DNA of 52,637 nucleotides from Eubacteriales bacterium SKADARSKE-1 (GTDB lineage Bacteria; Bacillota; Clostridia; Oscillospirales; Acutalibacteraceae): NCBI GenBank assembly GCA_030920305.1, contig JARLUB010000007.1, positions 1 to 52,637 of the forward strand, read 5' to 3'. Shown piece by piece: positions 43,321 to 52,637 of this stretch (position 1 is its first letter; each line of letters starts with the position of its first letter). The notes under the pieces were generated by a model. It saw only the letters and a program-made list of their open reading frames with translations, ran no database searches and was not told where the DNA came from. The position numbers and the translations under genes were made by a program.

Positions 43321-45012
43321 ATGAAGAAAAGGGTAATCTCCTTGTTACTTATATTCTCTATTGTTATTCCCATGAATTATGTTACCTATTGTTATGCCGC
43401 AGATTCCCCCGAAAACAATCCTCAAATATCCATAAATCAAGTAGATTCTCGTGATAAACTTGCAAATCCGTCTTTAATTAAGGAAGGTACTTTAGAACAC
43501 ACAACCAAACCTTGTGAAAAAAAATTAGATACAAATCATTTCGGTATGATAAACAATTTAAAAAGTAGTACTCAAGCTGTAAAAAATTTTGTCATTAAAC
43601 ATCGTTATAAAATTTTAGCTTTATTAACAATCTTTGCGGGAACTTACCTAGCCTTTAAAAATTATGACCACTTTTTAAATAATAATCCAACAGTAAATAA
43701 TATATTTACAAGTTCTATAAATTCCGCGCCAAAGGTTGATCTATCTGTAGATGACACATCTACAAAATCTGCAGTTCCCCTTCCAGAGGTTAATATAAAA
43801 GTAGATGATAAATTCACAAGTTCTGTCGATTCCTCTCCAACAGTTAGTACAGCAGATGATACATTTAAAATTTCTGCAGATCCCACCCCAGAAATTAATC
43901 CAGACGACATTGTGGAGATGGTCAAAGCCGACGATCACATAAATAATATACCAATAGTAATGAACATTGATAATAACGGGGCACGTCCTGCTACGGTCAC
44001 TATTGCATCCGCATGTAAAAATGCAAGTCCAGAAACATCATATAATTTTAATATATTGGTTCCACATGATTTTTTAGATGAAAATCAAAAAATATTATTT
44101 GAAAATTGCGATACTTATAAAAACTGTAAAATGAATATTACTAAGGTTAGCACTGCAGATGAATTTTCAAATCCATTTACAAGTGATAATATACCAAAAG
44201 CTGCGTATTATAGATTGTTAAGTCCACAGTTGTTAAATAATAAAGATAAAGTCTTATATTTGGATAATGACCTTGTTATCAATAATGACTTATCTAATTT
44301 ATTTAATATAGATTTAAAAAGCAATTATGCCGCCGGAGTTAAAGATGTTGAAGTTGCATGCGATAATAACTATTATAAATATACGTACCCATCGAAATAT
44401 GGCGTACGTACAAGTGAAGGATATATTAACTCAGGTGTTCTTTTAATGAATCTTAAAAAAATGCGCTAAGACGGTTTAGTTGACAAATTTAGAAATTTTA
44501 TTATGACGCACACCAAATTACCAATGCACGATCAAGATACAGTGAACTCGGTTTGTTATAAGAGAATTCTTCATTTACCATTTAAATTTAATGTAATGAA
44601 CAAATATTATAAAAGTAAAGAAGCTACTATCTCTTGTTTTGGCTTAGAAGAAGCTAATACAGGTTTTGATCACCCAGAAATTCTACATTTTTCTCCACAA
44701 AAACCATGGAATCAAAATAAAGAGCCAGCTCCAAAGGAAGAAGTTTGGTGGGAACATGCTAAAGACACCGCAATTTACGAAAAGACACCTGTTTATCTTT
44801 TTGATTCTCAAGAAGCTAAAAATGATCAACAAGAGGATTGCTACAATAGGCCGTGGAAAATGGAGGTAAATGAAAAATACGTTTACGGCAATTTATATGA
44901 GGAAATATATGGAAAATGCATAAGCCCTTTGAAATATTCTATACTCAACGCTGTTGGAGATGAACTAAATTTTTGGGAATATATAATCCTTAAAGTAGTT
45001 AAACGTTATTAA
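43321..45012 (+). pseudogene. Exported GT8-family glycosyltransferase interrupted by one in-frame TAA
   Basis: ATG 43321 follows AGAAAGGAA. Residues 1-26 are a signal peptide. A linker leads to a basic stretch plus second hydrophobic helix (KHRYKILALLTIFAGTYLAF, about residues 95-115), then Asp/Ser/Pro-rich repeats with three copies of a DDTF/DDKF-like unit. A GT8 domain follows: VLYLDNDLVI carries the DxD-type metal site, YINSGVLLMNL is typical, and after the stop come MHDQDTVNSV and LHFSPQKPW. The TAA at 44467-44469 splits it after LLMNLKKMR; the same frame goes on unbroken to 45012. One nonsense change inactivates it, unless the stop is read through. Confidence 0.85.
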
Positions 45013-45018
45013 AATTTA

Positions 45019-45094
45019 GTCTTATAAAGAAAAAACTTTTGAGCTCACATTTTAACCAACCCCAGAAATGTTCAATAACACATTCAATAAGGCA
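45019..45094 (-). pseudogene. IS3-family transposase C-terminal scrap
   Basis: On the minus strand the residues CLIECVIEHFWGWLKCELKS resemble the GNCxDNxxxExFFxxLKxE end motif of IS3 OrfB, with the final catalytic Glu. Nothing else of the element is visible. Confidence 0.45.
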
Positions 45095-45131
45095 ACAGCA
45101 CAAAAACTACCTTTTCAGAATGAAAAGACCT

Positions 45132-45164
45132 TAAAAAAGCTGAGAAAAGATCTCAGCTTTTTTT
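45132..45164. terminator. Bidirectional terminator
   Basis: TAAAAAAGCTGAGA pairs with TCTCAGCTTTTTTTA. It serves the minus-strand magnesium ATPase gene and the plus-strand GT8 gene. Confidence 0.88.
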
Positions 45165-45179
45165 AAGTATAAAGTTCAA

Positions 45180-47882
45180 CTATAGCAGTTCAATATACCT
45201 TTTGATATATAATTTTTTAACAAGAGTGGCCAGCACCATGTAACAGATGATAATTGCAAAAAGGTAAACAAAGTAAATTGAAGGAAGTGCAGTAAGACCA
45301 ATTGATTTCCCAACAAATGTAAATGGAATAATAGTTAAAAATGTGATGCCACTGATACCAAGAGTATATACCGGAAAAGAAGCACGGCTTTGAACAAACG
45401 GAATTTTTGCTGTGCGAATCATGTGTATAACAAGAGATTGAGACCACATAGATTCAATAAACCACCCTGTTTGAAATAAGGCAACAAAGCTTACTTGAAG
45501 TGCGGGATCAGTAATTTGGTTGTAAGATAACCCTCCACACATCATTGGACAAATCATAAAATACATTAATAAATAAGTAATAATATCAAATATTGAACTC
45601 GTTGGTCCCATCCAAAGCATAAACTTGATTATTGAAGATGCATCCCACTTGCGAGGATGAAGTAAAAATCCTTTATCTACATTGTCCCATGGAATTGAAG
45701 TACAAGAAATATCATAAATTAAGTTAAGTAAAATCAAGTGAATTGCTGCCATAGGTAAAAAGGGTAAAAAGGCGCTGGCTAAAAGTACCGATAACATATT
45801 TCCAAAGTTTGAAGAAGCCGTCATTTTAATATATTTGATCATATTGGCATAAACTTTTCTGCCTTCGATAATGCCTTCTTTAAGTACCATAAGATCTTTT
45901 TCTAATAAGATTACATCAGCCGATTCCTTTGCAATATCTACTCCCGTATCAACTGAAATACCAACATCTGCTGCCTTCATTGCTTGAACATCATTAACTC
46001 CGTCACCCATATAACCTACAGAATGTCCTCTAGCACGAAGAACTGTGACTATTCTTGCTTTTTGTGCAGGTGAAAGCTTTGCAAAAATTTGCACCTCTTC
46101 AACTGCAACTTTTAATTTTTCATCATCCATAGAATCTATGTCAGAACCTAAAAGTATATTATCAGTTTCTATATCTATACGGTTGCAAATACAACGGGTT
46201 ACCCTGTCATTATCTCCGGTTAAAATTTTTGTTTTAATACCATATTCATGAAGTGTATCAATAGCAGGCTTAGCTGTTTCTTTTGGCGGATCTAAGAAGG
46301 CAAGATAGCCAACTAAAATCATGTCAGATTCATCTTTTATCGATAACACCCCAACTGGAGAAGGGTCTGATTTTCTTGCAACTGCAATAACACGCATACC
46401 ATCATCGTTAAAGTCATCCATTTCCTTCAAGATTTTTGCGCGTAAATCATCGTTTAAGGGGATAACCTCGCCCTTTCTTTCAGCATATCTGCAGATAGAC
46501 AGCATTTCCTCTACAGCACCTTTTGTTATTAGCTGAGTCTCATTGTCCTTATCTTTAACAGCAACACTTAATCGGCGTCGGTCAAAACCAAATGGAAGTT
46601 CGTCAACTTTAGTATATGTTTTTGTTAAATCAAGAAGCGTTTTATCCTTTTTACTTTCCTCTTTTGTACGTTGAATAATAGATACATCCATTAAACTTTT
46701 TAACCCTGTTTGGTAGTAACTATTTAAGAATGCATATTGCAAAACTTTTGAGTCTTCATTACCATCAATGTCCATATGGTACTCGAGAACAACCTTATTT
46801 TGTGTTAAAGTTCCGGTTTTGTCTGTACAAAGAATATCAATACAACCAAGATCTTGAATAGAGTTTAAGTTTTTGATGATGGTTTTCTTCTTTGACATGG
46901 ACACTGCACCTTTTGCAAGGCAAGTAGTTACAACCATAGGAAGCATTTCTGGTGTCAAGCCTAGAGCTACAGAAATAGAAAACAGTACCGCTTCAAGCCA
47001 ATTACCTTTAGTAAATCCATTAATAAAAAGTACAATAGGCACCATTATTACCATAAAACGAATTAAAATCCAAGAAACAGAATTTACGCCTTTTTCAAAC
47101 GATGTTTGATCTACTTTTCCCTTTGAAAGACTTTTTACGGTTCCTCCAAAGATAGTACTGTCCCCAATTGCTATAACTACACAAGTTGCACTGCCTGAAA
47201 TAACATTGCTTCCCATAAATGCAAGATTACTATATTCCGTAATAGAATCAAATTTGTTTTCGCTTATAATATTGGGTGTTTTTTCAATTGGCTCACTTTC
47301 GCCGGTTATAGCGGCTTGGCTTATAAATAAATCCTTTGCTGATAAAATTCTAACATCAGCAGGCACCATATCTCCTGTTGAAAGATTAACAATATCTCCA
47401 ACCACTATTTCGTCAATAGGAATTTCTTTTGCACCATTCCCATTTCTGAATACTGCAGCAGTATTTTCTATCATGGCTATCAATTTTTCGGTAGCTCTTC
47501 CTGATCTGGCTTCTTGAACAAAACGCAAAACGCCTGAAATCATTATGATTGTAAGGATAATTATAAAAGTTACAAAATTTTTATCGTTTGGCTCTGCAAA
47601 TATAACATCTGTAAACAAAGATACAATTGCAAGAACAATTAATATAGCTGTAAAAGGGCTTGCAAACGACACCCAAACTTTTTTAAACAAAGAATCTTTT
47701 TTTTGCTTAGTGAATACATTTTTGCCATAATTATTACGAGATTCTTCTACTAAATCCTCGGTTAATCCGGATAGCGAAGTATTTAGCCTTTTAAGAACAT
47801 CCCCCGATGAAATTGTAGCAATTTCTTTACAAAACCCATCATCCTTTTTCATATGTACTGAAAAAAATTCGTCTTTTTTCAT
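45180..47882 (-). CDS. mgtA: Magnesium-translocating P-type ATPase (MgtA type)
   Basis: A 900-residue P-type ATPase of class IIIB importing magnesium. Phosphorylation motif DKTGTLT lies near residue 355, the actuator TGES is in [12 protein letters not shown] near 195, and the hinge is [11 protein letters not shown] near 640. Ten membrane helices are expected: two before and two after the actuator, and a C-terminal block of six. The N-terminal [18 protein letters not shown] is the usual cation-ATPase lead. The ATG follows AAAGAGGAA. A magnesium riboswitch was looked for in the 480 bases upstream but not recognised. Confidence 0.93.
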   Translation of the reverse strand: MKKDEFFSVHMKKDDGFCKEIATISSGDVLKRLNTSLSGLTEDLVEESRNNYGKNVFTKQKKDSLFKKVWVSFASPFTAILIVLAIVSLFTDVIFAEPNDKNFVTFIIILTIIMISGVLRFVQEARSGRATEKLIAMIENTAAVFRNGNGAKEIPIDEIVVGDIVNLSTGDMVPADVRILSAKDLFISQAAITGESEPIEKTPNIISENKFDSITEYSNLAFMGSNVISGSATCVVIAIGDSTIFGGTVKSLSKGKVDQTSFEKGVNSVSWILIRFMVIMVPIVLFINGFTKGNWLEAVLFSISVALGLTPEMLPMVVTTCLAKGAVSMSKKKTIIKNLNSIQDLGCIDILCTDKTGTLTQNKVVLEYHMDIDGNEDSKVLQYAFLNSYYQTGLKSLMDVSIIQRTKEESKKDKTLLDLTKTYTKVDELPFGFDRRRLSVAVKDKDNETQLITKGAVEEMLSICRYAERKGEVIPLNDDLRAKILKEMDDFNDDGMRVIAVARKSDPSPVGVLSIKDESDMILVGYLAFLDPPKETAKPAIDTLHEYGIKTKILTGDNDRVTRCICNRIDIETDNILLGSDIDSMDDEKLKVAVEEVQIFAKLSPAQKARIVTVLRARGHSVGYMGDGVNDVQAMKAADVGISVDTGVDIAKESADVILLEKDLMVLKEGIIEGRKVYANMIKYIKMTASSNFGNMLSVLLASAFLPFLPMAAIHLILLNLIYDISCTSIPWDNVDKGFLLHPRKWDASSIIKFMLWMGPTSSIFDIITYLLMYFMICPMMCGGLSYNQITDPALQVSFVALFQTGWFIESMWSQSLVIHMIRTAKIPFVQSRASFPVYTLGISGITFLTIIPFTFVGKSIGLTALPSIYFVYLFAIIICYMVLATLVKKLYIKRYIELL

Positions 47883-48365
47883 TAATTATTTCCTCTTTCT
47901 TAATATTATAAAAAGTTATACCTAATTAAAAAAACACCAAATTAAAGGCCCTTTTTACATACTTGTCTCAATTAAAAATTTCTATTTTAATGTTACAAAG
48001 CTATACTTCTTACTATAGTATATCAAAAAGGAGAAGACACATAAACATTTATATAATTAATGCAATTGGCAATAACAATAAAACCGTAAAAATTGAGCTA
48101 TAAAGAGTGAGATCACATCAAGAATTGTATACCTTTGGATAATCAGAAAAAACAAAATCGTTCTGTCCAAAACATACATGATTATCAATAGCTGTTCACA
48201 GTTTTTTACCTCATGTAATAAAATCCAACAAGTTATATACTTTTATTATACACCATCCGATGATTTTCGAGAATATTTTAAAAGATAAAAGGTCAAGGAA
48301 ATTAAAAGAGGTCTACTCATTATACGATAAACTTTATTTTTGACATTTCTCATTTTTAAATTTGG
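47883..48365. other. Intergenic region upstream of mgtA
   Basis: About 480 AT-rich bases. No gene is seen, and I could not find the conserved M-box pieces. Promoter assignment is unsure. Confidence 0.5.
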
Positions 48366-49304
48366 TCAAATAAATAATCCATTTAAAATGTCTTTTACGT
48401 TTCCCCCATTGTTAACTATAAAATTAGTAGCACTGCATATAGGCATTTCTACATTGTATTTTTGAGACAGTTTTGCCAATGCGCTGCTACTGGAAACCCC
48501 TTCAGCTAACTTAGTGAATTTTTCTCCTTGAGCGAGCAGTTCCCCAAATTTTCTATTGTGACTGTATTCTGAAAATAAGGTAGCTTGATAATCCCCTAAG
48601 TGACATAGGCCATATGCAGATAGACGGTTACCTCCCATAGCCGATATTAAATCGGATACTTCTTTAGCTCCTTTTGACATTAGTACACCTTTTAGTGAAG
48701 AATATCCTATTCCATCCAGCAAGCCAGCTGCTATTCCAATTACATTTTTTGCAGCGGCACCTATTTCATTACCAATTAAATCTACGCCTATATATAATTT
48801 TATCAAATCATTTGAAAAACTTTGAACCAAATGTTTTTTAAGTGATGTATTTTTTGAATCAATAACCATACAATTAGGAATCCCTTTTACAAAATCAGAT
48901 GGCTGACCAGGACCTACCCATATAGCTATTGGCAAACTTTCACCAATATATGTCTCTACTACCTGTGTCAATCGTTTTGTGCTTGTTTCTTCTATGCCCT
49001 TCATACACAAAACTATATTTCTATCCGATAAGTCGTACTTTATAAGTTGCTTTGAAAAATCATCAAGTGACTGGCACGAAATAGATATTATTATAGTTTC
49101 TGCATGAGATATCGCTAAATCTAAATCACTAGTAAATTTTACATTTTCATTAAAAGTTATTAAATCATTTTTTTTATATTTGATTAGCTGATTCAAGCTC
49201 TTAGAATTCTCTCTTCCCCATAAAACTACTTTATGGCCTATACTATTTAGATACCAAGCAATAAAAGAGCCCCATCTTCCACATCCAAGAACAGATACGT
49301 TCAT
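48366..49304 (-). CDS. gpsA: NAD(P)-dependent glycerol-3-phosphate dehydrogenase
   Basis: The enzyme reduces dihydroxyacetone phosphate to glycerol-3-phosphate for phospholipids. It opens VSVLGCGRWGSFIAWYLNSIGHKVVLWGR, a Rossmann site with GxGxxG and a typical Trp. IGNEIGAAAKNVIGIAAGLLDG carries the catalytic Lys, and LCHLGDYQATLFSEYSHNRKFG is the C-terminal signature. The length of 312 is slightly short. Several otherwise common residues differ (LCHLGD for LAGLGD). It lies downstream of a decayed acyltransferase gene of the same pathway. The ATG follows AGAAGGTG. Confidence 0.9.
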   Translation of the reverse strand: MNVSVLGCGRWGSFIAWYLNSIGHKVVLWGRENSKSLNQLIKYKKNDLITFNENVKFTSDLDLAISHAETIIISISCQSLDDFSKQLIKYDLSDRNIVLCMKGIEETSTKRLTQVVETYIGESLPIAIWVGPGQPSDFVKGIPNCMVIDSKNTSLKKHLVQSFSNDLIKLYIGVDLIGNEIGAAAKNVIGIAAGLLDGIGYSSLKGVLMSKGAKEVSDLISAMGGNRLSAYGLCHLGDYQATLFSEYSHNRKFGELLAQGEKFTKLAEGVSSSSALAKLSQKYNVEMPICSATNFIVNNGGNVKDILNGLFI

Positions 49305-49393
49305 GCAAAAACACCTTCTCTGATTTTTAAAATTAGTTTGTAATTTAGATATAAAAATTAAACAAACATTACCTTGTAAAATAATCCTCTAGC

Positions 49394-49765
49394 TTAATCC
49401 TTAATACCTAAAAATTTTTCTCTTACTTCTTTATCAAATATATAATCATTTTATTTATCCAAATTTCTTTGAATATCATACTTTATTTCACTCATAATTT
49501 CAAACGCAGATTTATTATCTGTATAAACTGGTTTGCCGTAAATGATCGCACATATATTATCACCTTGTTCTATTTTTTGTTTAGCCATACACAATGCGTT
49601 GGTTCAGTTTCTAATTTCTCGATGATCTATTGGGAAACAAGTGGGAATTCTCATAAAAAGTCTTTCTCTAATAGTGTAAGTATGCTTACCCCAACAGATC
49701 CTTAAAACATGTCCCTTCATATATTTACCTATCACCATAAATTTAGATACACTGTTCATAATATA
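49394..49765 (-). pseudogene. PlsC-like 1-acyl-glycerol-3-phosphate acyltransferase remnant
   Basis: The minus strand reads NSVSKFMVIGKYMKGHVLRIC, then RERLFMRIPTCFPIDHREIRN, a stop, and TNALCMAKQKIEQGDNICAI with a tail ending at 49394. This follows the PlsC pattern in which a PVDR-like segment is followed by a helix and a glycine. The HX4D part is lost upstream. Sitting next to gpsA, it fits a lost phospholipid gene pair. The family is a motif-based guess. Confidence 0.5.
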
Positions 49766-50064
49766 GCCATGGAATTTAAATATGCGTTAGTGGCCTTGAT
49801 AAAATAAATTTTGTAATGTACTTATTTTACTAAGTGCATTGTTATACTTGACAATAGCTTATGCGGCTTATTTGCCAAAAAGGTCATTATATAGATTGTT
49901 AATATACTCCTGAATAACTCTTATAAGTTCTTTAACCGCATCAGTTTACTTTTTCTTAAATCTGCATATTGGTGATCTAATTTCAAAATCCTTTTACCTA
50001 TGCTATTGGCCAATAATATATTATATCCCTTGAATACTTAATTCTAATATAAAATAGAAAGTTC

Positions 50065-50101
50065 AAAGCTCAACTGGTCCAAAACTATTTGAGCTTTTTT
50101 A
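50065..50101 (+). terminator. Terminator-like hairpin
   Basis: AAAGCTCAA pairs with TTGAGCTTT and a run of six T's follows. No plus-strand gene lies upstream. Confidence 0.55.
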
Positions 50102-50384
50102 CATACAAAAAGTAAATTGGAAGGCTTGAGAAAATGCAAATACCCTCATTTATAATCATTACAATACTGCTGTCAATAATATAGTATCAACAATTTTACA
50201 TACACAAACAAGAAGACCGCTTGTACAATGCACTACGTATTACCTGTTACCTGCAAAGCCTTAAACTTGATAAGAAAAGATTAATAAATCTTATAGCCCT
50301 CTCCCCTGCACACTAGTGGGTGCGTTTTTCATTTTACCATAAAATCACAAAAAAAATAAATAAATTGCCAAGGAGGTTTTAATC

Positions 50385-50849
50385 ATGGTAAACAATTATG
50401 TTTATTTAGAGCCACCCGACAACGAAGATGCCGCAGTGTACAAATGCGAACACTGTGGCAATCTTATTTTTGAAGGTGACAAATATTTTAAGATTACAGG
50501 TGAGGACGCTTTGCGAGCATTGTTTACATTATCTGTATTCAAAGTTTGCCCAAGCCCCGGAAGAGCCGGCAGAATGTTAGTAGGAGGGAACAAAATGACT
50601 TTTGGAGAAGGATTTAAAGAGTTGAAACTTAAAGCAAGTGTGACTCAAAAAGAGCTTGCTTCTAAAATCGAGGCAGGTCTGTCAAGGTGTAATATGTGGG
50701 AACATGGAAGTAGTCCTAAGCAAGAAACTCTCTGTAAACTTACGAATTATTTTAATGCCACTACAGATTACCTGCTTGGAAATTATATCAACAAGTACAA
50801 AACCAAAGAAGCAAGTGATGTTTTAATTGAGAAAAAAATTGAGATATAA
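50385..50849 (+). CDS. Zinc-ribbon fragment fused in frame to an XRE HTH regulator
   Basis: ATG 50385 follows AAGGAGG. Residues 1-40 look like a phage-type zinc-ribbon protein (YLEPPDNEDAAVYKCEHCGNLIFEGD), with only one Cys pair left. The next 25 residues (RALFTLSVFKVCPSPGRAG) are unlike either part. From residue 71 a full XRE helix-turn-helix begins (MTFGEGFKELKLKASVTQKELASKI...) ending NATTDYLLGN and a short tail. AGGAGGG lies at 50582-50588, just before ATG 50595, so the regulator can be made alone as an 84-residue protein. The fusion is therefore probably a deletion product. I favour the 50595 start for the working protein. Confidence 0.75.
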   Translation: MVNNYVYLEPPDNEDAAVYKCEHCGNLIFEGDKYFKITGEDALRALFTLSVFKVCPSPGRAGRMLVGGNKMTFGEGFKELKLKASVTQKELASKIEAGLSRCNMWEHGSSPKQETLCKLTNYFNATTDYLLGNYINKYKTKEASDVLIEKKIEI

Positions 50850-50963
50850 AAAAACTGGAAACATGTAAAAAGCAAGAAACACAAAGAGCGCGACAGACAC
50901 AAAGACAGGAAGCTTCGTTGGATGATGCTTACTTACTATTCTAAAATTTAAAATAGAATGAAT

Positions 50964-50996
50964 AAAGCTTTCACTCGCTGAGTGAAGGACTTTTTA
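50964..50996 (+). terminator. Rho-independent terminator
   Basis: CTTTCACTC pairs with GAGTGAAGG around GCT, followed by ACTTTTTATTT, 115 bases after the XRE gene. Confidence 0.8.
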
Positions 50997-51242
50997 TTTA
51001 TTTCTTATCAGTAATAAAAGGGCTCATAAAGTGGGACAAAAAAGAAGTTAGATAAACTTTTATATAATTTTTTTAAAAGCCAATTGTTAATTGTGTATTT
51101 TTCAAATACGACCGTTAAGCTAACCTATTGAATACTGCTAAATTATAATTAGAAAACAATGTAAAATTTAATTTTCTATTCAACATTTTTAATTAAGAAT
51201 TATTTTATTTTTCTAATTTATAATTATTTTTTTGTTTCAATT

Positions 51243-51251
51243 TGATATAAT
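51243..51251 (+). promoter_or_regulatory. Extended -10 promoter of the transglutaminase-like gene
   Basis: TGATATAAT lies 37 bases before the start, in an AT-rich region. It matches the GT8 gene's box at 43260-43268. Confidence 0.6.
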
Positions 51252-51288
51252 AAGTATAAAATACAAACAAAAGGATGATTAAAATATA

Positions 51289-52497
51289 ATGAAAAATGCT
51301 AAATTTATGGTATCGTTATTATTGATAATTTCACTTCTTAGCTCTTCAGTTACAGCAACAACAGTTTTTGCTGTAAACAAAGAAAAGCTTGAAATTATTC
51401 AAATAACACAGGAAGAACCAGATAAACAAGAACCTAAAAATTCAAAAAAGTATAATACATGGAATTGTTTCAAAAGTATATCAAAACGTATAGCGATAGA
51501 TACTGCCGAAGTAGTGGCTTTAGTAACTGCCACTTTTATGTACACAAAATATCAGCTGCAACATTTACATAAGGAAAGTGTAGCAGATCAATTAAACGAA
51601 TTTTTGGCGGAAAACCCAGGAGAAGATATTCCATTTTTAAGCCGCTATTTTACATATCCAGGCAATTTGGGTGAGATAAAACAACAAACAGTACAAATAT
51701 TAAATGAAAATTTTCCTTTAATTTTAAATATTACATCAGACATGCTTAATGATAAATTTAAAAAGTTAGGTTTAAGTGAGAAAAAAGATTTTATGGACCA
51801 TTGCTTTAACGAATTTAGTAGCAAAATCTCAAAAAGAGATAGAGCAAAAGTTATATATGATTGGATAGGTTCTAATATTGAATATGACTATAACGCTATA
51901 AACATGTCACCTAAAGAGCAAATTTTAGAGTTGTTTGCAACATATCAAAAAGCATCTAAAGCTGAGGATGTTTTTCAGGGAAAAAAAGGTATATGTGGAG
52001 GCATTTCAGATCTTACGTTTTGGATGATGGGTTCCGCTAAAGTTCCGTGCGCAATGATATCGAGTTTGCCCACAAATGGACTTGCAGGAGCGGGACATGC
52101 TTTTAATGCAATTTTCATTGAAGATGCTTTTGGACGATCTAAGTGGGCTTTAACAGATGCAACTTGGGGTGGAAATTTTCATTTCCCCAGTAATTTAATA
52201 GACGAAAGTAACAATAGAATTAGTAATGAAAACTTTCATACTATTGATTGTGCAGACAATTCTGATTTTTTATTTTATATCACAGCTGCTTGTAAAGCTA
52301 AGTTTATAGGAACACTTATATTAACTGGAATTTTTAGTGAAATATTAAACTTAAAATACCACCTTCGTGAGAAAATCGAAAAGAAAATTGCCTCAAATGT
52401 TATGAAAGTATATAAAAAGCTAACAAGTATAGGTAATTTTAAAAAATTGAAAAAGAAAGAGCCGGAGTTAAAACCGGCTCTTTCCTTATGTAAATAA
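51289..52497 (+). CDS. Exported transglutaminase-like protein with second hydrophobic helix
   Basis: The 402-residue protein starts with a signal peptide (residues 1-28, cut after VFA). A polar linker, a basic stretch (KSISKRIAID) and a hydrophobic helix (EVVALVTATFMYTKY) follow near residues 70-85. The transglutaminase-core triad is visible: Cys in KKGICGGISDLTFW near 237, His in GAGHAFNAIF near 263, Asp in WALTDATWGG near 285. YDWIGSNIEYDY precedes the core as usual. The C-terminal third has a hydrophobic run and a very basic tail (KKLTSIGNFKKLKKKE). Such domains act as proteases or cross-linkers. The target is unknown; export and the layout shared with the GT8 and tandem proteins suggest an envelope or host-facing role. 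Confidence 0.82.
   Translation: MKNAKFMVSLLLIISLLSSSVTATTVFAVNKEKLEIIQITQEEPDKQEPKNSKKYNTWNCFKSISKRIAIDTAEVVALVTATFMYTKYQLQHLHKESVADQLNEFLAENPGEDIPFLSRYFTYPGNLGEIKQQTVQILNENFPLILNITSDMLNDKFKKLGLSEKKDFMDHCFNEFSSKISKRDRAKVIYDWIGSNIEYDYNAINMSPKEQILELFATYQKASKAEDVFQGKKGICGGISDLTFWMMGSAKVPCAMISSLPTNGLAGAGHAFNAIFIEDAFGRSKWALTDATWGGNFHFPSNLIDESNNRISNENFHTIDCADNSDFLFYITAACKAKFIGTLILTGIFSEILNLKYHLREKIEKKIASNVMKVYKKLTSIGNFKKLKKKEPELKPALSLCK
52456..52483 (+). terminator. Hairpin within the end of the transglutaminase-like gene
   Basis: AAAGAGCCGG pairs exactly with CCGGCTCTTT around AGTTAAAA. It lies inside the last codons, with only a weak T-rich tail, so it may be a weak terminator or partial barrier. 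Confidence 0.5.
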
Positions 52498-52512
52498 TAA
52501 AGGAGTGATTTC

Positions 52513-52608
52513 ATGGCAAGAAAAGAGTTGTCGCAACTTTATGATTTAAAAAGAGAAATAAAATCACAACAAAGACGGATAAAAGAACTTAAAGCGAAAG
52601 CGGCATCT
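52513..52608 (+). CDS. Short phage-type protein, probably truncated by a stop
   Basis: ATG 52513 follows AAAGGAGTG. The 31-residue product MARKELSQLYDLKREIKSQQ... is a charged helix like the start of DUF1492-type phage proteins. The same frame continues past TGA with LNGLP, a motif such proteins carry, so the stop is probably a nonsense mutation. The window ends before this can be settled. Confidence 0.5.
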
Positions 52609-52637
52609 TGAAATCCTCCACTTAATGGCTTGCCAAG

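Larger units (their letters stand above)
49305..50384. other. Gene-poor region with decayed acyltransferase
   Basis: Over 1 kb with no intact gene. An acyltransferase relic lies at 49394-49765. A second, unrecognised decayed stretch spans about 49780-50040, with short coding-like pieces on the minus strand. A terminator-like hairpin is at 50065-50101. The rest is unassigned. Confidence 0.6.

Noticed and set aside
47883-48365. Magnesium (M-box) riboswitch before mgtA
   Set aside because: The leader is long enough, but I could not find the conserved M-box core on the minus strand.

Overview
The window is AT-rich DNA from a spore-forming member of the Clostridia. The chromosomal core supports this: the spoIIGA-sigE pair, a gerW (ytfJ) gene, and the site-2 protease-scpA-scpB-DUF2953-gerW string typical of Clostridia. 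Other core markers are feoAB, nifS/iscU, rnhA, uppP, mtaB, gpsA and four tRNA genes (Thr-GGU, Trp-CCA, Val-GAC, Arg-ACG). Coding is dense and ordinary at about 10.5-25.5 kb and 31-41 kb, and heavily accessory elsewhere. I see no base-level marker that names a genus.

Layout. 1-2.9 kb: a rotted prophage tail and lysis module (tail protein and amidase pseudogenes, small membrane protein) split by a complete IS4-family element with perfect 19-bp ends and an 11-bp target duplication. 3-8.7 kb: a cluster of unknown secreted or membrane proteins, including two paralogues with a broken third copy between them, and a translationally coupled pair. 8.7-10.3 kb: remnants of an integrative element (XRE, sigma-like and integrase pseudogenes) ending at tRNA-Thr and tRNA-Trp. 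10.5-17.6 kb: GHL10-type hydrolase, mtaB, an HPr-like protein, a Nif11-type peptide precursor, feoAB, tRNA-Val. 18-23.6 kb: chromosome segregation and sporulation genes. 23.8-25.5 kb: ImmA/XRE and sigma-like genes, probably the relic of another element. 25.7-31.3 kb: a resistance-type island with IS630 and methyltransferase remnants, a class D beta-lactamase, an Lsa/Vga-like ABC-F gene behind an attenuator-like leader, GrpB-like and MGMT-like genes, and a frameshifted ANT(6). 31.4-41.2 kb: ABC exporter, GNAT, Fe-S assembly, RNase H, tRNA-Arg, UppP, ComEA-like, lipoprotein, and an FAD/Rieske enzyme. 41.4-45.1 kb: IS5 and IS3 relics, a bacteriocin-like secreted protein with a small membrane partner, and an exported GT8 glycosyltransferase interrupted by one stop codon. 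45-52.6 kb: MgtA-type ATPase, gpsA, a decayed acyltransferase, an XRE gene fused to a truncated zinc-ribbon gene, an exported transglutaminase-like protein, and a phage-type small gene.

The most unusual theme is a set of proteins built as signal peptide, short polar linker, basic stretch, second hydrophobic helix, then a variable domain: unknown in the tandem paralogues, GT8 in one, transglutaminase-like in another. This layout would suit an envelope or host-directed exported repertoire, but that is inference. A second theme is decay: many genes are broken by single-base changes in A-runs, by nonsense codons or by deletions. This suggests either recent genome erosion or homopolymer errors in the assembly.
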